A stretch of 64,000 nt of DNA from AC-37 sp036389835 (lineage in GTDB: Bacteria > Actinomycetota > Thermoleophilia > Solirubrobacterales > Thermoleophilaceae), in NCBI GenBank assembly GCA_036389835.1, contig DASVWC010000105.1, positions 124,001 through 188,000 on the forward strand, written 5' to 3'. The notes beneath the pieces were generated by a model, which was given only the letters and a program-made list of their open reading frames with translations, was not told the origin of the DNA and ran no database searches. Made by a program: the position numbers and the translations under genes. This document shows, piece after piece, positions 1 through 8,451 of this stretch. Within the stretch, counting starts at the first letter, position 1. Every line of letters begins with the position of its first letter.

Positions 1-1099
1 CCACCTCGTGCGCGGTGACGACGCCGCGCCGCGCGGGGCGGAAGCGGCCGGTCGCGAGGCGGCGGTCGAAGCGGCGGCGGCGGCCCGGCAGGTCCGAGCC
101 AAGGAAGGCGAGGCCAGGGACACGCAGCCCTGAGACGCGAAGGGCGTTCTCGGCCGCGAGCTGATCGAAGCACGAGAGCAGCTCCTGCAGCTGGCGCTTG
201 GCAGCTCCGCGCGCAGGCGACTCGCAGCGGACTAGCACCTGCGGGCGAAACAGCGCACCCGACTCGTCGAGCTTGTGGTCCAGCGCGCGCGCCTCGGCGC
301 GGCGCTCGGCGAGGTCGATCGGGGCCGCCGGGCCGCGGCGCGCGGCCGTGCGCGGGGCGAGCAGCTCGCCGAGCCCGGAGCCGCGCCCAGCCTCGCGGCG
401 CAGCCGCCTGCGCACGCGGCGGCGCTCGTACGGGGCGACCGGCAGCAGGTCGACGCAGACGATCGCGCGCTCGCCCGTCTCGGGCCGCTGGTCGCGCAGC
501 GCGACCGCGAAGGCGTCGAGCGGATCGGGGTCGAGCCCGAGCCGCGCGAGCGGCTCGACGCTGTCGCGCTCCAAGACGAGCTCGGCGCGCACCGCCCTGG
601 TGCGCGGCGGCGAGGACGAGGGCCGATCCGCTGACTCGCGCAGCTCGATCCGCCCGTAGGTGCGCAGCGCGGAGGCGACTAGATCGCGCGCGCGGGCCGG
701 GACCTCGAGCGCGTAGCTGAACGCGCCGTCGGCGTCCGGCTCGAGGCGGACGCGGATCGCGCTCGCGCGCAGGTCGAACCAGCCGCGCACCGAGCGGCGG
801 GTGCGGGCGAGCTGAGCGGCGAAGCGAAGCACCGCGTCGATCGATGGCTCGAAGTCAGCGCCCGGGACGACGAGCAGGCGGACGCGTGAGCGGAGCGCAC
901 GGCGCGTCGCGATCGCACGAGCGAGTAGCAGGCCCGCGGCGAGCAAGACCGCTGCGACGAGCGCGGGAACCAGCTGGCGAAGGTTCGTCGCGACGGCCGC
1001 GAGATCGAGACGCGAGAGCCGGTTGACGAGCACGACGAGACCGATCGCCCCGGCGAGGATGAGGATCGCCGCCGCATCCCTGTGGTCGGACTGATTCAC
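1..1099 (-). CDS. Conjugative coupling protein, VirD4/TraG-like, N-terminal part (partial)
   Basis: The 5' part of a conjugation ATPase that would recruit the DNA-relaxase complex to the secretion channel. The frame stays open from the GTG at 1099 to the window edge (about 366 residues). There are two membrane segments near residues 10-28 and 42-63, followed by a soluble region. It has the same layout as the N-terminus of the full-length coupling protein at 58215-60920, where the P-loop lies beyond residue 420, so the ATPase motifs are expected outside the window. The GTG start overlaps the stop of the upstream small gene by four bases (GTGA). An in-frame ATG at 1114 is possible but would overlap more. 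The assignment rests on position and architecture, not on a visible P-loop. Confidence 0.65.
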   Translation of the reverse strand, partial: MNQSDHRDAAAILILAGAIGLVVLVNRLSRLDLAAVATNLRQLVPALVAAVLLAAGLLLARAIATRRALRSRVRLLVVPGADFEPSIDAVLRFAAQLARTRRSVRGWFDLRASAIRVRLEPDADGAFSYALEVPARARDLVASALRTYGRIELRESADRPSSSPPRTRAVRAELVLERDSVEPLARLGLDPDPLDAFAVALRDQRPETGERAIVCVDLLPVAPYERRRVRRRLRREAGRGSGLGELLAPRTAARRGPAAPIDLAERRAEARALDHKLDESGALFRPQVLVRCESPARGAAKRQLQELLSCFDQLAAENALRVSGLRVPGLAFLGSDLPGRRRRFDRRLATGRFRPARRGVVTAHEV

Positions 1100-1284
1100 G
1101 GGATTGGGTCGCATTGCGATGGAGATGTCGGCAGCGGCGGCCCGGCGCAACGCCGCTCCCGGCGCGGGCGCGCGCCGAACGCGCGCACAGCGGGGGCGAC
1201 CGGCAGAGCGACCCCCAGAGCGACCGTCAGGGCGACCGCCGCACCGGCGCGCGCGAGCCCGCGCGGATTCGGCCAGTCAGGCAC
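1096..1284 (-). CDS. Small membrane protein of conjugation module 1
   Basis: A 62-residue protein starting at GTG 1284, which overlaps the stop of the upstream hydrolase gene by eight bases; its own TGA overlaps the next GTG by four. It has one hydrophobic stretch at about residues 12-33 (alanine, valine and leucine rich), then an Arg- and Pro-rich tail with two cysteines. The translational coupling on both sides is the main evidence that it is real. No family was recognised; it probably is a small membrane component of the conjugation machine. Confidence 0.5.
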   Translation of the reverse strand: MPDWPNPRGLARAGAAVALTVALGVALPVAPAVRAFGARPRRERRCAGPPLPTSPSQCDPIP

Positions 1285-2518
1285 CGCGGTCCTCCTCACC
1301 TGAACCGGCGAGCACCTCGATCCACTCGGCCGGCTCGTAGCGGTGGCGAGGTCGGTTGCCCGGCTGCCCCGGCGAGGCCGAGGTCTGCCAGGAGAGGTGG
1401 ATATGGGCGCCGCCCGCGCACGGGAAGCAGCGCAGCGGGTCGCCGTGGTTCGGGAAGCCGTTGTAGCCGATGAAGCGAAACGGCGGCCGGGCACAGGCCG
1501 GCCGTAGCCCGGACAGCGCGCACGACTCGCGCCAGCCGAGCGCCCGGGCGAGCCGCAGCGTGCGGCTCCAGTCACCACCCTTCGGGACGGCGTCGATCGC
1601 CGCGCCGAGCGGGTGCTCGCCGTCCGGCGTGTGCCCGCTCGCGGCGAAGCAGGCGGTGACGAGGATCGCGAAGCGCCGCGCGAGGTAGACGACGTCGGGG
1701 AGGATCCGCGCGTCACAGCGCTCGCGCCCGCCAGCCGTGACGTCAGCCGGCAGCGCCGCCAGCCGGCGCGGGGCGCTCGCGCGGCGCGCGCGCCCGAGCT
1801 CGCCGCCCGCGAACGACTCGCCGCCGCAGCCACCGCCCGCCGCCGCGAGCGCCGGCCGGGCCTGTGCCGAGTCGCTCGGCTCCGGCGCGCCGGCTCCGCG
1901 GAACCCGTACTGCACCGCGCGCGCCATCACCTCGTCGGCGTACGGCGCGGCCGCGTCGCCGCAGGCGCCGTAGTAGTTGCAGGCCGCCTGGCGGTACTGC
2001 GTGTACGAGCCGCCAGCCGCCGGTGCGTGCTTGGCCGCGCGCAGGACGCGCGCCGCGGTGAAGATCGCGTCGGCGGGGTCGTTCGGGTCGGCGCGCCCGT
2101 CGCGGTCGGCGTCGACGCCGTAACGCTCCCAGAGCGTCGGGCCGGCGCCCGGGCTGCACGGCGAGCGGCGCCGCACGGCGATCTGCATCGGCCCGCCGCA
2201 GCCCGAGCCGTTGTCGCCGCGGCAGCGCCCATGGCCGCACTCCTGCGCGCCGATCGAGGCGAGGAACGCCCAGTCGATCCGGTAGCGGCGGCCGGCGTCG
2301 CGGTAGAGCCGCAGGCGCGCGGCCGGGATGTCGCGCTCGGCCGAGCGCGAGGGCGGGGGTTGCGCGCCGCCGCCGCTACCGCCGCAGCCGAGGTCGCCGC
2401 CGAGCAGCGCGGCCACCGCGCCGAGCAACGCCACGAGCAGCGCGAGCCCGCCACCACCCGCCGCCGCGATCCAGCCGCCGAGCCGGCGCCGTCGCGTGAG
2501 CTGCGCGACCGGCGCCAT
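1277..2518 (-). CDS. Lytic transglycosylase-like / M15-type peptidase fusion of conjugation module 1
   Basis: A 413-residue cell-wall hydrolase expected to open the peptidoglycan for the conjugation channel. An N-terminal membrane anchor at about residues 15-40 is followed by a transglycosylase-like domain at about residues 65-200, with an IDWAFLASIGAQECGHG segment in which the Glu of QECGHG would be catalytic, and a GGPMQIA motif. The C-terminal part carries the pattern of M15/VanY-like D-Ala-D-Ala peptidases: HPLGAAIDAVPKGGDW and, near the end, HIHLSW, giving plausible His and Asp metal ligands. The ATG overlaps the stop of the previous gene by one base (TGATG). It differs from the hydrolase of module 2, whose peptidase is M23. 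Confidence 0.75.
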   Translation of the reverse strand: MAPVAQLTRRRRLGGWIAAAGGGGLALLVALLGAVAALLGGDLGCGGSGGGAQPPPSRSAERDIPAARLRLYRDAGRRYRIDWAFLASIGAQECGHGRCRGDNGSGCGGPMQIAVRRRSPCSPGAGPTLWERYGVDADRDGRADPNDPADAIFTAARVLRAAKHAPAAGGSYTQYRQAACNYYGACGDAAAPYADEVMARAVQYGFRGAGAPEPSDSAQARPALAAAGGGCGGESFAGGELGRARRASAPRRLAALPADVTAGGRERCDARILPDVVYLARRFAILVTACFAASGHTPDGEHPLGAAIDAVPKGGDWSRTLRLARALGWRESCALSGLRPACARPPFRFIGYNGFPNHGDPLRCFPCAGGAHIHLSWQTSASPGQPGNRPRHRYEPAEWIEVLAGSGEEDRGA

Positions 2519-3051
2519 CAGTCCGCTCCCACCGCGACCGCGCGCCAGCCGCCGTCCGTTCGCCGCATGGTCACCGCGACCGGGTAGCGGGCGACGCCAC
2601 CGTCCTCGATCTCGGCGCTGACGGCAACCTCGTCAGCGCCCGTGCGCCGTGCCTCGACCTGGACGACGCGCGGGCGCCGCCGCCGGGCGGCCGGGGGCAC
2701 GCGGAGCCGCGAGTCCGAGAGCCGGCGTCGCAGTTGCGGCGTCGCCCGCTCGAGCTCGCGCGCTCCCGCGTGCCCGTAGAGGAATCGCAACCAGCTGGCG
2801 AGGAACTGCCGTGCGGCCCGGGTCGCGCGCGCGGGCGCTGGCGCGGACCGCTCGATCAGGGCTGGCGGCGCCGGCGCAGGGTTCGTCACCGGCTGCTTCG
2901 TCGCTGCCGGCTGCCGCCGCTCCGGCGCTGGGCCGAGCGTGAGCAGTGCGGCGGCCGTCAGCGCCAGCACCGCCACGGCGAGGGCGAACAGCCGGCGGCG
3001 CTCGGAGTCGGCGATCGGCCGCTCGGCGAGATCGCGCAGCCGTCCGATCAC
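2518..3051 (-). CDS. Conjugation-associated membrane protein with a single TM and soluble domain
   Basis: A 177-residue protein with a cytoplasmic basic N-terminus, one membrane helix at about residues 22-42, a Pro/Ala-rich linker and an external domain at about residues 75-177. The external domain resembles the NTF2-like fold of VirB8/TcpC proteins (a helix with FLASWLRFLYG, then beta strands ending in a conserved GGWRAVAV-like segment). It starts four bases inside the upstream VirB6-like gene. The likely role is a bitopic scaffold of the channel. The family call is an inference from pattern and context. Confidence 0.55.
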   Translation of the reverse strand: MIGRLRDLAERPIADSERRRLFALAVAVLALTAAALLTLGPAPERRQPAATKQPVTNPAPAPPALIERSAPAPARATRAARQFLASWLRFLYGHAGARELERATPQLRRRLSDSRLRVPPAARRRRPRVVQVEARRTGADEVAVSAEIEDGGVARYPVAVTMRRTDGGWRAVAVGAD

Positions 3052-5009
3052 GACCTCGCTCCCTCGCTCGGTGGGCTGTCATCGGACCCACCGTGACCGC
3101 GGTCCTCGTGCTCGCGCACGCGGGGTGCGTCGAGTCGCTCGCGGTCGGCGCGCAGGTCGTCGACCAGCCCGCTCTCGCCGCCGCTGCGGCCGGCGGTGCC
3201 GGGATCGACGCCTGGGTCGGCGGGTCGAGCGGGCCGCTCGCGCTCCGGTGCCGGCGGTTCGCCGGGCCGCCTTGCAGTCTCCGCGCGCGCCCCGTCGTCC
3301 GCGTCCCTGGCGTCCGCACGGCGCGCGTCCTCACGCCGCCGGGCGATCGCGTCCGTGCCCGCCTCGCGCAGCGAGCCGAGCCCAGTGCGCGCTCCGCCGG
3401 TCACCGCGCGGCGCGCACGCCCCGCCCGCTGGCGCAGCCCGCGCAGTGGGCGGTTCGCGAGCCGGGTCGCGTAGTAGACGTTCGCGAGCCGCCGCGAGCC
3501 TTCCTGGCGCGCCGCCTCGGACCCCGCGGTCGCGGCCAAGAGCTGGCCGGTCAGCTGGTGGCGGTAGAGGAAGACCGACCAGAAGAAGAGCCCCTGCAGA
3601 CCGAACGACATCAGCCAGCCGAGGTTCGAGCTGGCCTCGGCGAGCGCGGCGTTGACCGCGAGCAGCAGCGTGAGTACGAGCGAGTAGGCGGCCTTGCGGA
3701 CCAGGAAGCCGGCGATCCGCACGAGCCAGCCGCGGAAGAAGTCGTGCCCGCGCCCCGGGATCACGCCGAGGACGAGCGCGACCGGCGCGAACGCCAGCAG
3801 CAGGAGCAGCAGGACCTGGGCCAGGATGATCCCGAGCGCGAGTGCCCCGAGCAGCAGGAACGCGCCGAGCTCGCCCGCGAACACGACCAGCGCGACCAGC
3901 AGCCGCTGGTACTGGCCGCCCTTCTCCATCGCGTCGGTGGCCGGCTTGTCGGCCACGCCGAGCCGGTAGTCGCCGCGCGCCTTCGACGGATCCGCGTCCG
4001 GGAGCTTCGAGGCGTCGCCCGAGTTGAGTGCCTCGTACTCGGCGTCGCGCTCGTCGGAGCCCGGCGCGAAGCGCAGGAAGTGCGGCGCGTACTTGTTGCG
4101 GTTCGAGACGCAGGTCTTGTCCTCGGCGGCGACGTCGGTGCCGCGGGCGAGCGCCCGTGCGAGCGCCGCGTCGCGGCCCGGGTCGCGCGCGAGCGGCCGC
4201 ACCGCGACGGACTCGGGATCCTTGTCCTCTGAACCCGTCCCGTTGCGCACGCAGTGCTCGCGGCCGCCGAACTGGAGCACCGTCCAGGGCTCGAATACGA
4301 GCAGGCCGAAGAGCTGGTCGGACGCGGCGCGCTTGGCTTCGTGCTCCGAGGCGAGGTCGCCCTCGCGCGCGAGCGACAGGAATGCGACCGAGACCTGGTT
4401 CGTCCAGCGGCTCGCCTCGCCGACGGTGCGCTCGGGCTGGGTCACGAACGCAAGCGCCAGCACGAGGTAGACGAGCGAGAGGCCGAGCGCCCCGGCCGTC
4501 TCGGTGTAGCGGCGCTGGACGAGCGCCCGCCACATCGCCCACACGCCGACGATCGCCATGGCCGCGACGAGCCACGGCTGGCCGAGCACGTCCGAGTAGA
4601 GCGCGCGGATCGCCCGACCGACCGGCGCGAGCGCACCCGTCCCGCCGGTCGCCTCCGAGCCGCGTACGAGGTCGAGCGAGAAGGCGAAGGTGAACAGCGT
4701 GATCAGCGCGTCGGCCAGGAAGGCGGTCAGCTGCCAGAGCGCGTTCGCGAGGAAGTGGGCGATCATCGGCGGCACCCCCGAGGCATCGACGCCGCCGGTC
4801 AGCGAGGCGTCGACCGCGGTGAAGTGCTGGTCGAGCGCGTAGTTGCCGAGCGGGTAGCGCTCGGCGAGCCCGTCGGGGACCTCCGCAGCCGGCGAGACGT
4901 TGCCGAACACGTCGCTGCCCGCCCGCGCGGCCGGCTGCGCGCCGAGCATGAGCGCCGTCGCGAGCGTCCAAGCGCGCACACCCGCGCGTGTCGGCCGCCG
5001 CGGGCTCAT
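3048..5009 (-). CDS. VirB6/TrbL-like polytopic membrane channel protein
   Basis: A 653-residue protein with an N-terminal signal sequence (about residues 1-30, with a possible cleavage after AARA). It has membrane segments near residues 85-115, 145-165, 175-195, a long hydrophobic block at 370-420, and more to about 480. A charged Arg/Asp/Glu-rich tail covers about residues 500-653. A large polytopic protein placed directly after a VirB4-type ATPase is typical of the VirB6/TrbL inner channel component. The ATG overlaps the stop of the ATPase gene by four bases. The long soluble insert between residues 200 and 365, with a few cysteines, could be exposed outside the cell. Confidence 0.7.
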   Translation of the reverse strand: MSPRRPTRAGVRAWTLATALMLGAQPAARAGSDVFGNVSPAAEVPDGLAERYPLGNYALDQHFTAVDASLTGGVDASGVPPMIAHFLANALWQLTAFLADALITLFTFAFSLDLVRGSEATGGTGALAPVGRAIRALYSDVLGQPWLVAAMAIVGVWAMWRALVQRRYTETAGALGLSLVYLVLALAFVTQPERTVGEASRWTNQVSVAFLSLAREGDLASEHEAKRAASDQLFGLLVFEPWTVLQFGGREHCVRNGTGSEDKDPESVAVRPLARDPGRDAALARALARGTDVAAEDKTCVSNRNKYAPHFLRFAPGSDERDAEYEALNSGDASKLPDADPSKARGDYRLGVADKPATDAMEKGGQYQRLLVALVVFAGELGAFLLLGALALGIILAQVLLLLLLAFAPVALVLGVIPGRGHDFFRGWLVRIAGFLVRKAAYSLVLTLLLAVNAALAEASSNLGWLMSFGLQGLFFWSVFLYRHQLTGQLLAATAGSEAARQEGSRRLANVYYATRLANRPLRGLRQRAGRARRAVTGGARTGLGSLREAGTDAIARRREDARRADARDADDGARAETARRPGEPPAPERERPARPADPGVDPGTAGRSGGESGLVDDLRADRERLDAPRVREHEDRGHGGSDDSPPSEGARS

Positions 5010-7438
5010 GCGGGCACCTCCCGCGGCGTCGTGTCGAGCGCCTCCAGCAGTCCCGGCACGGCGAGGTCGACCTGCAGCTCGCCGACCCGCCCGTCGAGGT
5101 CGCGCATCAGGCAGCGCCCGCGGCGGAACTCCTTCAGCCGTCCGGCGAGCACCGCGTCGGCGGGGTCGAGTCCGAGCAGTTCGAGCGCGCGACGCGCCTC
5201 AGCGTCGGACTCCTGGCCGAAGACGAAATAGGTGCCGACCAGATCGGAGAGGTCGCCGAGGTCGGCCAGCCGCTGGGTGGCGAGCAGGACGGTGGCGTTG
5301 TAGGCGCGTCCCAGCCGCACGAGCCGGTTGAGCAGCGCGCGGCCCTGGGTCGAGGCGAGCAAGAACCAGGCCTCGTCGAGCAGCACGACCTTGTGGCGCG
5401 AGCGGTCACCGGCCACGAGCCGCAGGCAGAGCGCGGCAACGAGCGCCAGCGTCGCCACCGAGACACGCTCGGTGCGCGTGTAGGTCTCGCGCGAGGCACC
5501 CGGGTCGGGCAGGGTCAGCCCGGGCGTGCGGATCGTCGTCACCGGCCGCGCCGCCTCGACGGTCGGCTCGTGGCCGGTCCCGAAGCCGAGCCGTGCGAGC
5601 CCGAAGTCAGAGACGACGTCGAGCGCATCGCCCGCCTCGCGCGCCGCCTCGACCTTCGAGCGACGCAGGCGCTCGACCACGCTCCGCAGGCCGCGCTCGC
5701 CGCCGCGGACGGCGTCGCGCACGGCGCGCTGGACCTGGTTCTCCCAGGTTGGCGGCGGCTCGCGCAGCAGCTCGAGCAGGTACGACGCCGCCAGCTCCTC
5801 GCGCAGCTCGGCGAGCCCGAGCCGCAGCGGGTCGAGCTTGCCGCGGTGCTCGGGATCGGCGGAGAGCTCGAGCGCGTCTACGCGGCCGTCGAGCTCGGCG
5901 ATCCGCTCGAACCCGTGGTCGGGCTTCGGGTCGAAGTCGATCACGAGCGATCCCCGCCGCTCGGCGGCGAAGGCGACCGCCTGCGCCGCGACCGTCTTGC
6001 CCGACCCGAGCGTGCCGGCGAACAGCACCGCCGAGGTGCGCGCCTCGCGCGAGGGCGCGGTCGGGTCGTAGCGCACCGGGCGGCCACCCGCCCCGGGCGA
6101 GTAGCCGATGTAGATGCCGCGCTCAGAGCCGACGCTCTGGGTGCCGGCCGGCACGAGCGCGCCGAACTGCTCGACCGTCAGCTGCGCCTCGTAGTCGGGG
6201 GTAAGACCGCCGTCGGTGCGCGGCAGGTGGTCGAAGAAGAGCTGGTGCTGGAGCCCGCGCGGGCGGTGCAGGCGCACCTGCCCGTACTGCTCGCGCAGCG
6301 CCTCGACGCGGCGCTCAAGCTCGCCGCGATCGGGCGCCCCGACTGCGAGCGAGATCCAGCCGTAGAGCATCGGCGGGTGCGCCGAGGACTCAAGGATCGC
6401 CTCGTACTCGCGCGCGAGCACGCGGTCCTCCTCGGCGAGCCAGCCCGGACCGGCGAGCGCGCCCTCCTCCTGCTCGCGATACGCGCGCTCGACGTCGACA
6501 ATCCGCTTGCGCACCTGGCCGAGCGCATCGCGGTTGCCGACCCAGCGTGCGTGCAGCACCGCGTCGACCGGGAAGTCGACCGCCTCGAGCGGCGCGAACA
6601 GGAGCTCCGCCTGCGGCCCCGGGAACTCGGCCTCCTCCGGCAGTGAGCCGAGGCAGAGCAGCGCCTGCAGCGACGAGCCCTCCTCAGCCTCGACCTCGAG
6701 CGCCGGCGGCTCGGCCGGGTCCTCGCTCAGCGGCGCGTTCGCACAACGCCACAGGTCGTGCTCGAGCGGCTCGTAGGCGAGCGACCCGTCCGGCGTCCGG
6801 ACGACGAGTGCGTCCGGCTCCCAGAACCCGTCGAGTCCGGGCTCCTTCACGCCGCGCAGCTCCGTCCGACGCAGGAGCCACTGCAGGTCGCGCGTCGTCG
6901 CCCGCTCGAGTCGCAGCACACCGGAGAGCCGCTCGAAGGTGCGCTGCTCGGCGAGCGCGAGCGCCTCGAGCTCGCGGTCTGAGATCGGCTTCGGTCCCGC
7001 CACCCCGGCCAGCTCCTCGAGCCGGCGCCGCGCGCCGTCGGCCGTGCGCACGATCCCGGAGCCGATAGCGGTCGGCGATCCGCCGACGAGCGAGACCGCG
7101 AGGTAGAGCTCGGGCACGTGCGAGGCGAGCTCGCATAGGCGCTCCGTGTGCGCGTCGAGGTAGCGGCGCCACTCGTCGGCGTCGGCGTGGCGGCGGTCGA
7201 GGAGTGGCTCCAGCTCAGCGGCGTAGCGCTCCGCGGGGTAGGCGCGCTGGACGCGCCAGAGCGAGAAGTCGGCCCCGACGACGTGGGCGAAGCGCTCGAG
7301 CCGGCGCAGCACGAGCCACTTGTCGGCGACCGGCAGGTACGAGTAGGCGACCGGCGCGACGCGGTAGAGCGCGGCCGCCTGGCCGCCGCGGCCGATCAGC
7401 AGGTTCGCGCGCGCGTATCTAAGGGGGAACGCGATCAC
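5006..7438 (-). CDS. VirB4-like conjugation ATPase
   Basis: An 810-residue ATPase that energises assembly of the secretion channel and DNA transfer. A Walker A motif (GTLGSGKT) is near residue 478 and a Walker B motif (VVLLDEAWFLL) near residue 684. An RAYNATVLLATQRL segment follows, as in VirB4/TraC proteins. The N-terminal 450 residues form the usual VirB4 partner-binding part. An upstream in-frame extension to 7741 exists but lies wholly inside the preceding gene. The GTG at 7438 overlaps that gene's stop by four bases (GTGA), which fits all other junctions of this operon, so it is the preferred start. Confidence 0.88.
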   Translation of the reverse strand: MIAFPLRYARANLLIGRGGQAAALYRVAPVAYSYLPVADKWLVLRRLERFAHVVGADFSLWRVQRAYPAERYAAELEPLLDRRHADADEWRRYLDAHTERLCELASHVPELYLAVSLVGGSPTAIGSGIVRTADGARRRLEELAGVAGPKPISDRELEALALAEQRTFERLSGVLRLERATTRDLQWLLRRTELRGVKEPGLDGFWEPDALVVRTPDGSLAYEPLEHDLWRCANAPLSEDPAEPPALEVEAEEGSSLQALLCLGSLPEEAEFPGPQAELLFAPLEAVDFPVDAVLHARWVGNRDALGQVRKRIVDVERAYREQEEGALAGPGWLAEEDRVLAREYEAILESSAHPPMLYGWISLAVGAPDRGELERRVEALREQYGQVRLHRPRGLQHQLFFDHLPRTDGGLTPDYEAQLTVEQFGALVPAGTQSVGSERGIYIGYSPGAGGRPVRYDPTAPSREARTSAVLFAGTLGSGKTVAAQAVAFAAERRGSLVIDFDPKPDHGFERIAELDGRVDALELSADPEHRGKLDPLRLGLAELREELAASYLLELLREPPPTWENQVQRAVRDAVRGGERGLRSVVERLRRSKVEAAREAGDALDVVSDFGLARLGFGTGHEPTVEAARPVTTIRTPGLTLPDPGASRETYTRTERVSVATLALVAALCLRLVAGDRSRHKVVLLDEAWFLLASTQGRALLNRLVRLGRAYNATVLLATQRLADLGDLSDLVGTYFVFGQESDAEARRALELLGLDPADAVLAGRLKEFRRGRCLMRDLDGRVGELQVDLAVPGLLEALDTTPREVPA

Positions 7439-8142
7439 GGCCGCACCTCGGCCAGCTCGCGCTCGTTCAGCTCGATCGAATCCACGACGGCGTCGCGTCC
7501 GCGTCCCCGAGCGCGCAGCGGGCGGATCAGGAGCTGCCGGCGCGACCAGCGGCGGCGCCTCACGCAGACCGGATTGGCCGTTGCGATCACCGCGGGGCCG
7601 CGCACGTGCGCACGGCGCAGCCGCGGCGAGCGCTCGTCCGGCGCCACCCACAGCTCGCCGCTCGTGACGTACGCACGGTCGGCAAGCGGGAGCGGGCGGC
7701 CGAGCGAGCGCCGCCGTGGCCGGAGCCGCAGCGCAAGCCACGACCAGGCGAAGCGGTCGGCGCGGCGTCCGTCCGGGGTCGCCTGCGTGGCGAGCGTCGC
7801 GACGAGCCCCGGCACGATCAGGTAGCGCAGCGGCCAGTCGAGCAGCCGCAGCCCGAACCCGGCAACGGGCACGGCGACGAACGTCGCGGCGGCGGTGACC
7901 GCGGCGGCCGAGCGCCCGCTCACGACGAAGCCCGCGAGCCCCGCCGCGGCGGCTGCCAGTGCGGCGATCGTCGCCGAGCCCGATGAGACGACCAGGACGG
8001 CGACGAGCGCTCCGCCGGCCCAGGCGAGCCAGCGCAGCGGGACGCCGCCCGGCACCGGCAGCGCGCGGCCCTCGACCTGGTAGATGCGCCGCTCCGGCTT
8101 GAAGATCCGCTGGTAGCTACGGATCAGGCCCGGCTCGTCCAC
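7435..8142 (-). CDS. TcpE/PrgI-like conjugation membrane protein
   Basis: A 235-residue protein beginning at a GTG that directly abuts the preceding gene. It has two or three hydrophobic segments at about residues 37-75 and 83-120, and then a basic soluble C-terminus rich in Arg. Small membrane proteins of this design immediately upstream of the VirB4 ATPase are TcpE or PrgI (VirB3-like) proteins in Gram-positive conjugation systems. Its stop overlaps the ATPase start. The exact family is uncertain. Confidence 0.6.
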   Translation of the reverse strand: MDEPGLIRSYQRIFKPERRIYQVEGRALPVPGGVPLRWLAWAGGALVAVLVVSSGSATIAALAAAAAGLAGFVVSGRSAAAVTAAATFVAVPVAGFGLRLLDWPLRYLIVPGLVATLATQATPDGRRADRFAWSWLALRLRPRRRSLGRPLPLADRAYVTSGELWVAPDERSPRLRRAHVRGPAVIATANPVCVRRRRWSRRQLLIRPLRARGRGRDAVVDSIELNERELAEVRP

Positions 8143-8451
8143 CTACGGCAGCACCTGGTCGCCGATGTCGCGCGCCGTGCGCGCCACCTGGTCGGGTGAG
8201 AACACGAGCCAGGCGACGAGCACCGCGGCTAGGAAGAACAGCCCGAGGTCGGTGTAGCGGCGGTTGATCAGGAAGATCAGCCCGATCACCGCGATCACTC
8301 CGCCGTAGATCTGCGCCGCGTAGCCGCGCAGCAGGTCGCCGATGTTCTCGCCGACGTCGTTGCCGGACTGCGCGAGCGCCTCCGGTGCGAACGCGAGCAG
8401 CACGGCCACGACCGCGAGCACGCAGGCCGCGAGCATGGGGCGGCGGATCAC
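8143..8451 (-). CDS. Pilin-like / TcpD-like small membrane protein
   Basis: A 102-residue protein with a signal peptide (cleavage probably after ALA at about residue 26) and two membrane helices at about residues 45-62 and 68-84. This is the layout of VirB2-type pilins and of TcpD-like proteins. The GTG at 8451 overlaps the stop of the TcpC-like gene by four bases. A much longer in-frame reading to 8898 exists but would lie inside the upstream gene. The pilin of module 2 (50735-51082) is a similar-sized counterpart. Confidence 0.65.
   Translation of the reverse strand: MIRRPMLAACVLAVVAVLLAFAPEALAQSGNDVGENIGDLLRGYAAQIYGGVIAVIGLIFLINRRYTDLGLFFLAAVLVAWLVFSPDQVARTARDIGDQVLP

Noticed and set aside
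679..1077. Ser/Arg-rich minus-strand frame
   Set aside because: A shadow of the coupling-protein gene; composition is typical of a wrong frame in GC-rich DNA.
1613..2587. 324-residue plus-strand open frame opposite the hydrolase gene
   Set aside because: Arg/Ala-rich antisense shadow without domain pattern; the minus-strand frame has clear motifs.
7439..7741. Longer start for the VirB4-like ATPase gene of module 1
   Set aside because: The extension is Arg/Ala/Pro-rich and lies inside the preceding gene; the GTGA overlap at 7438 fits the operon.
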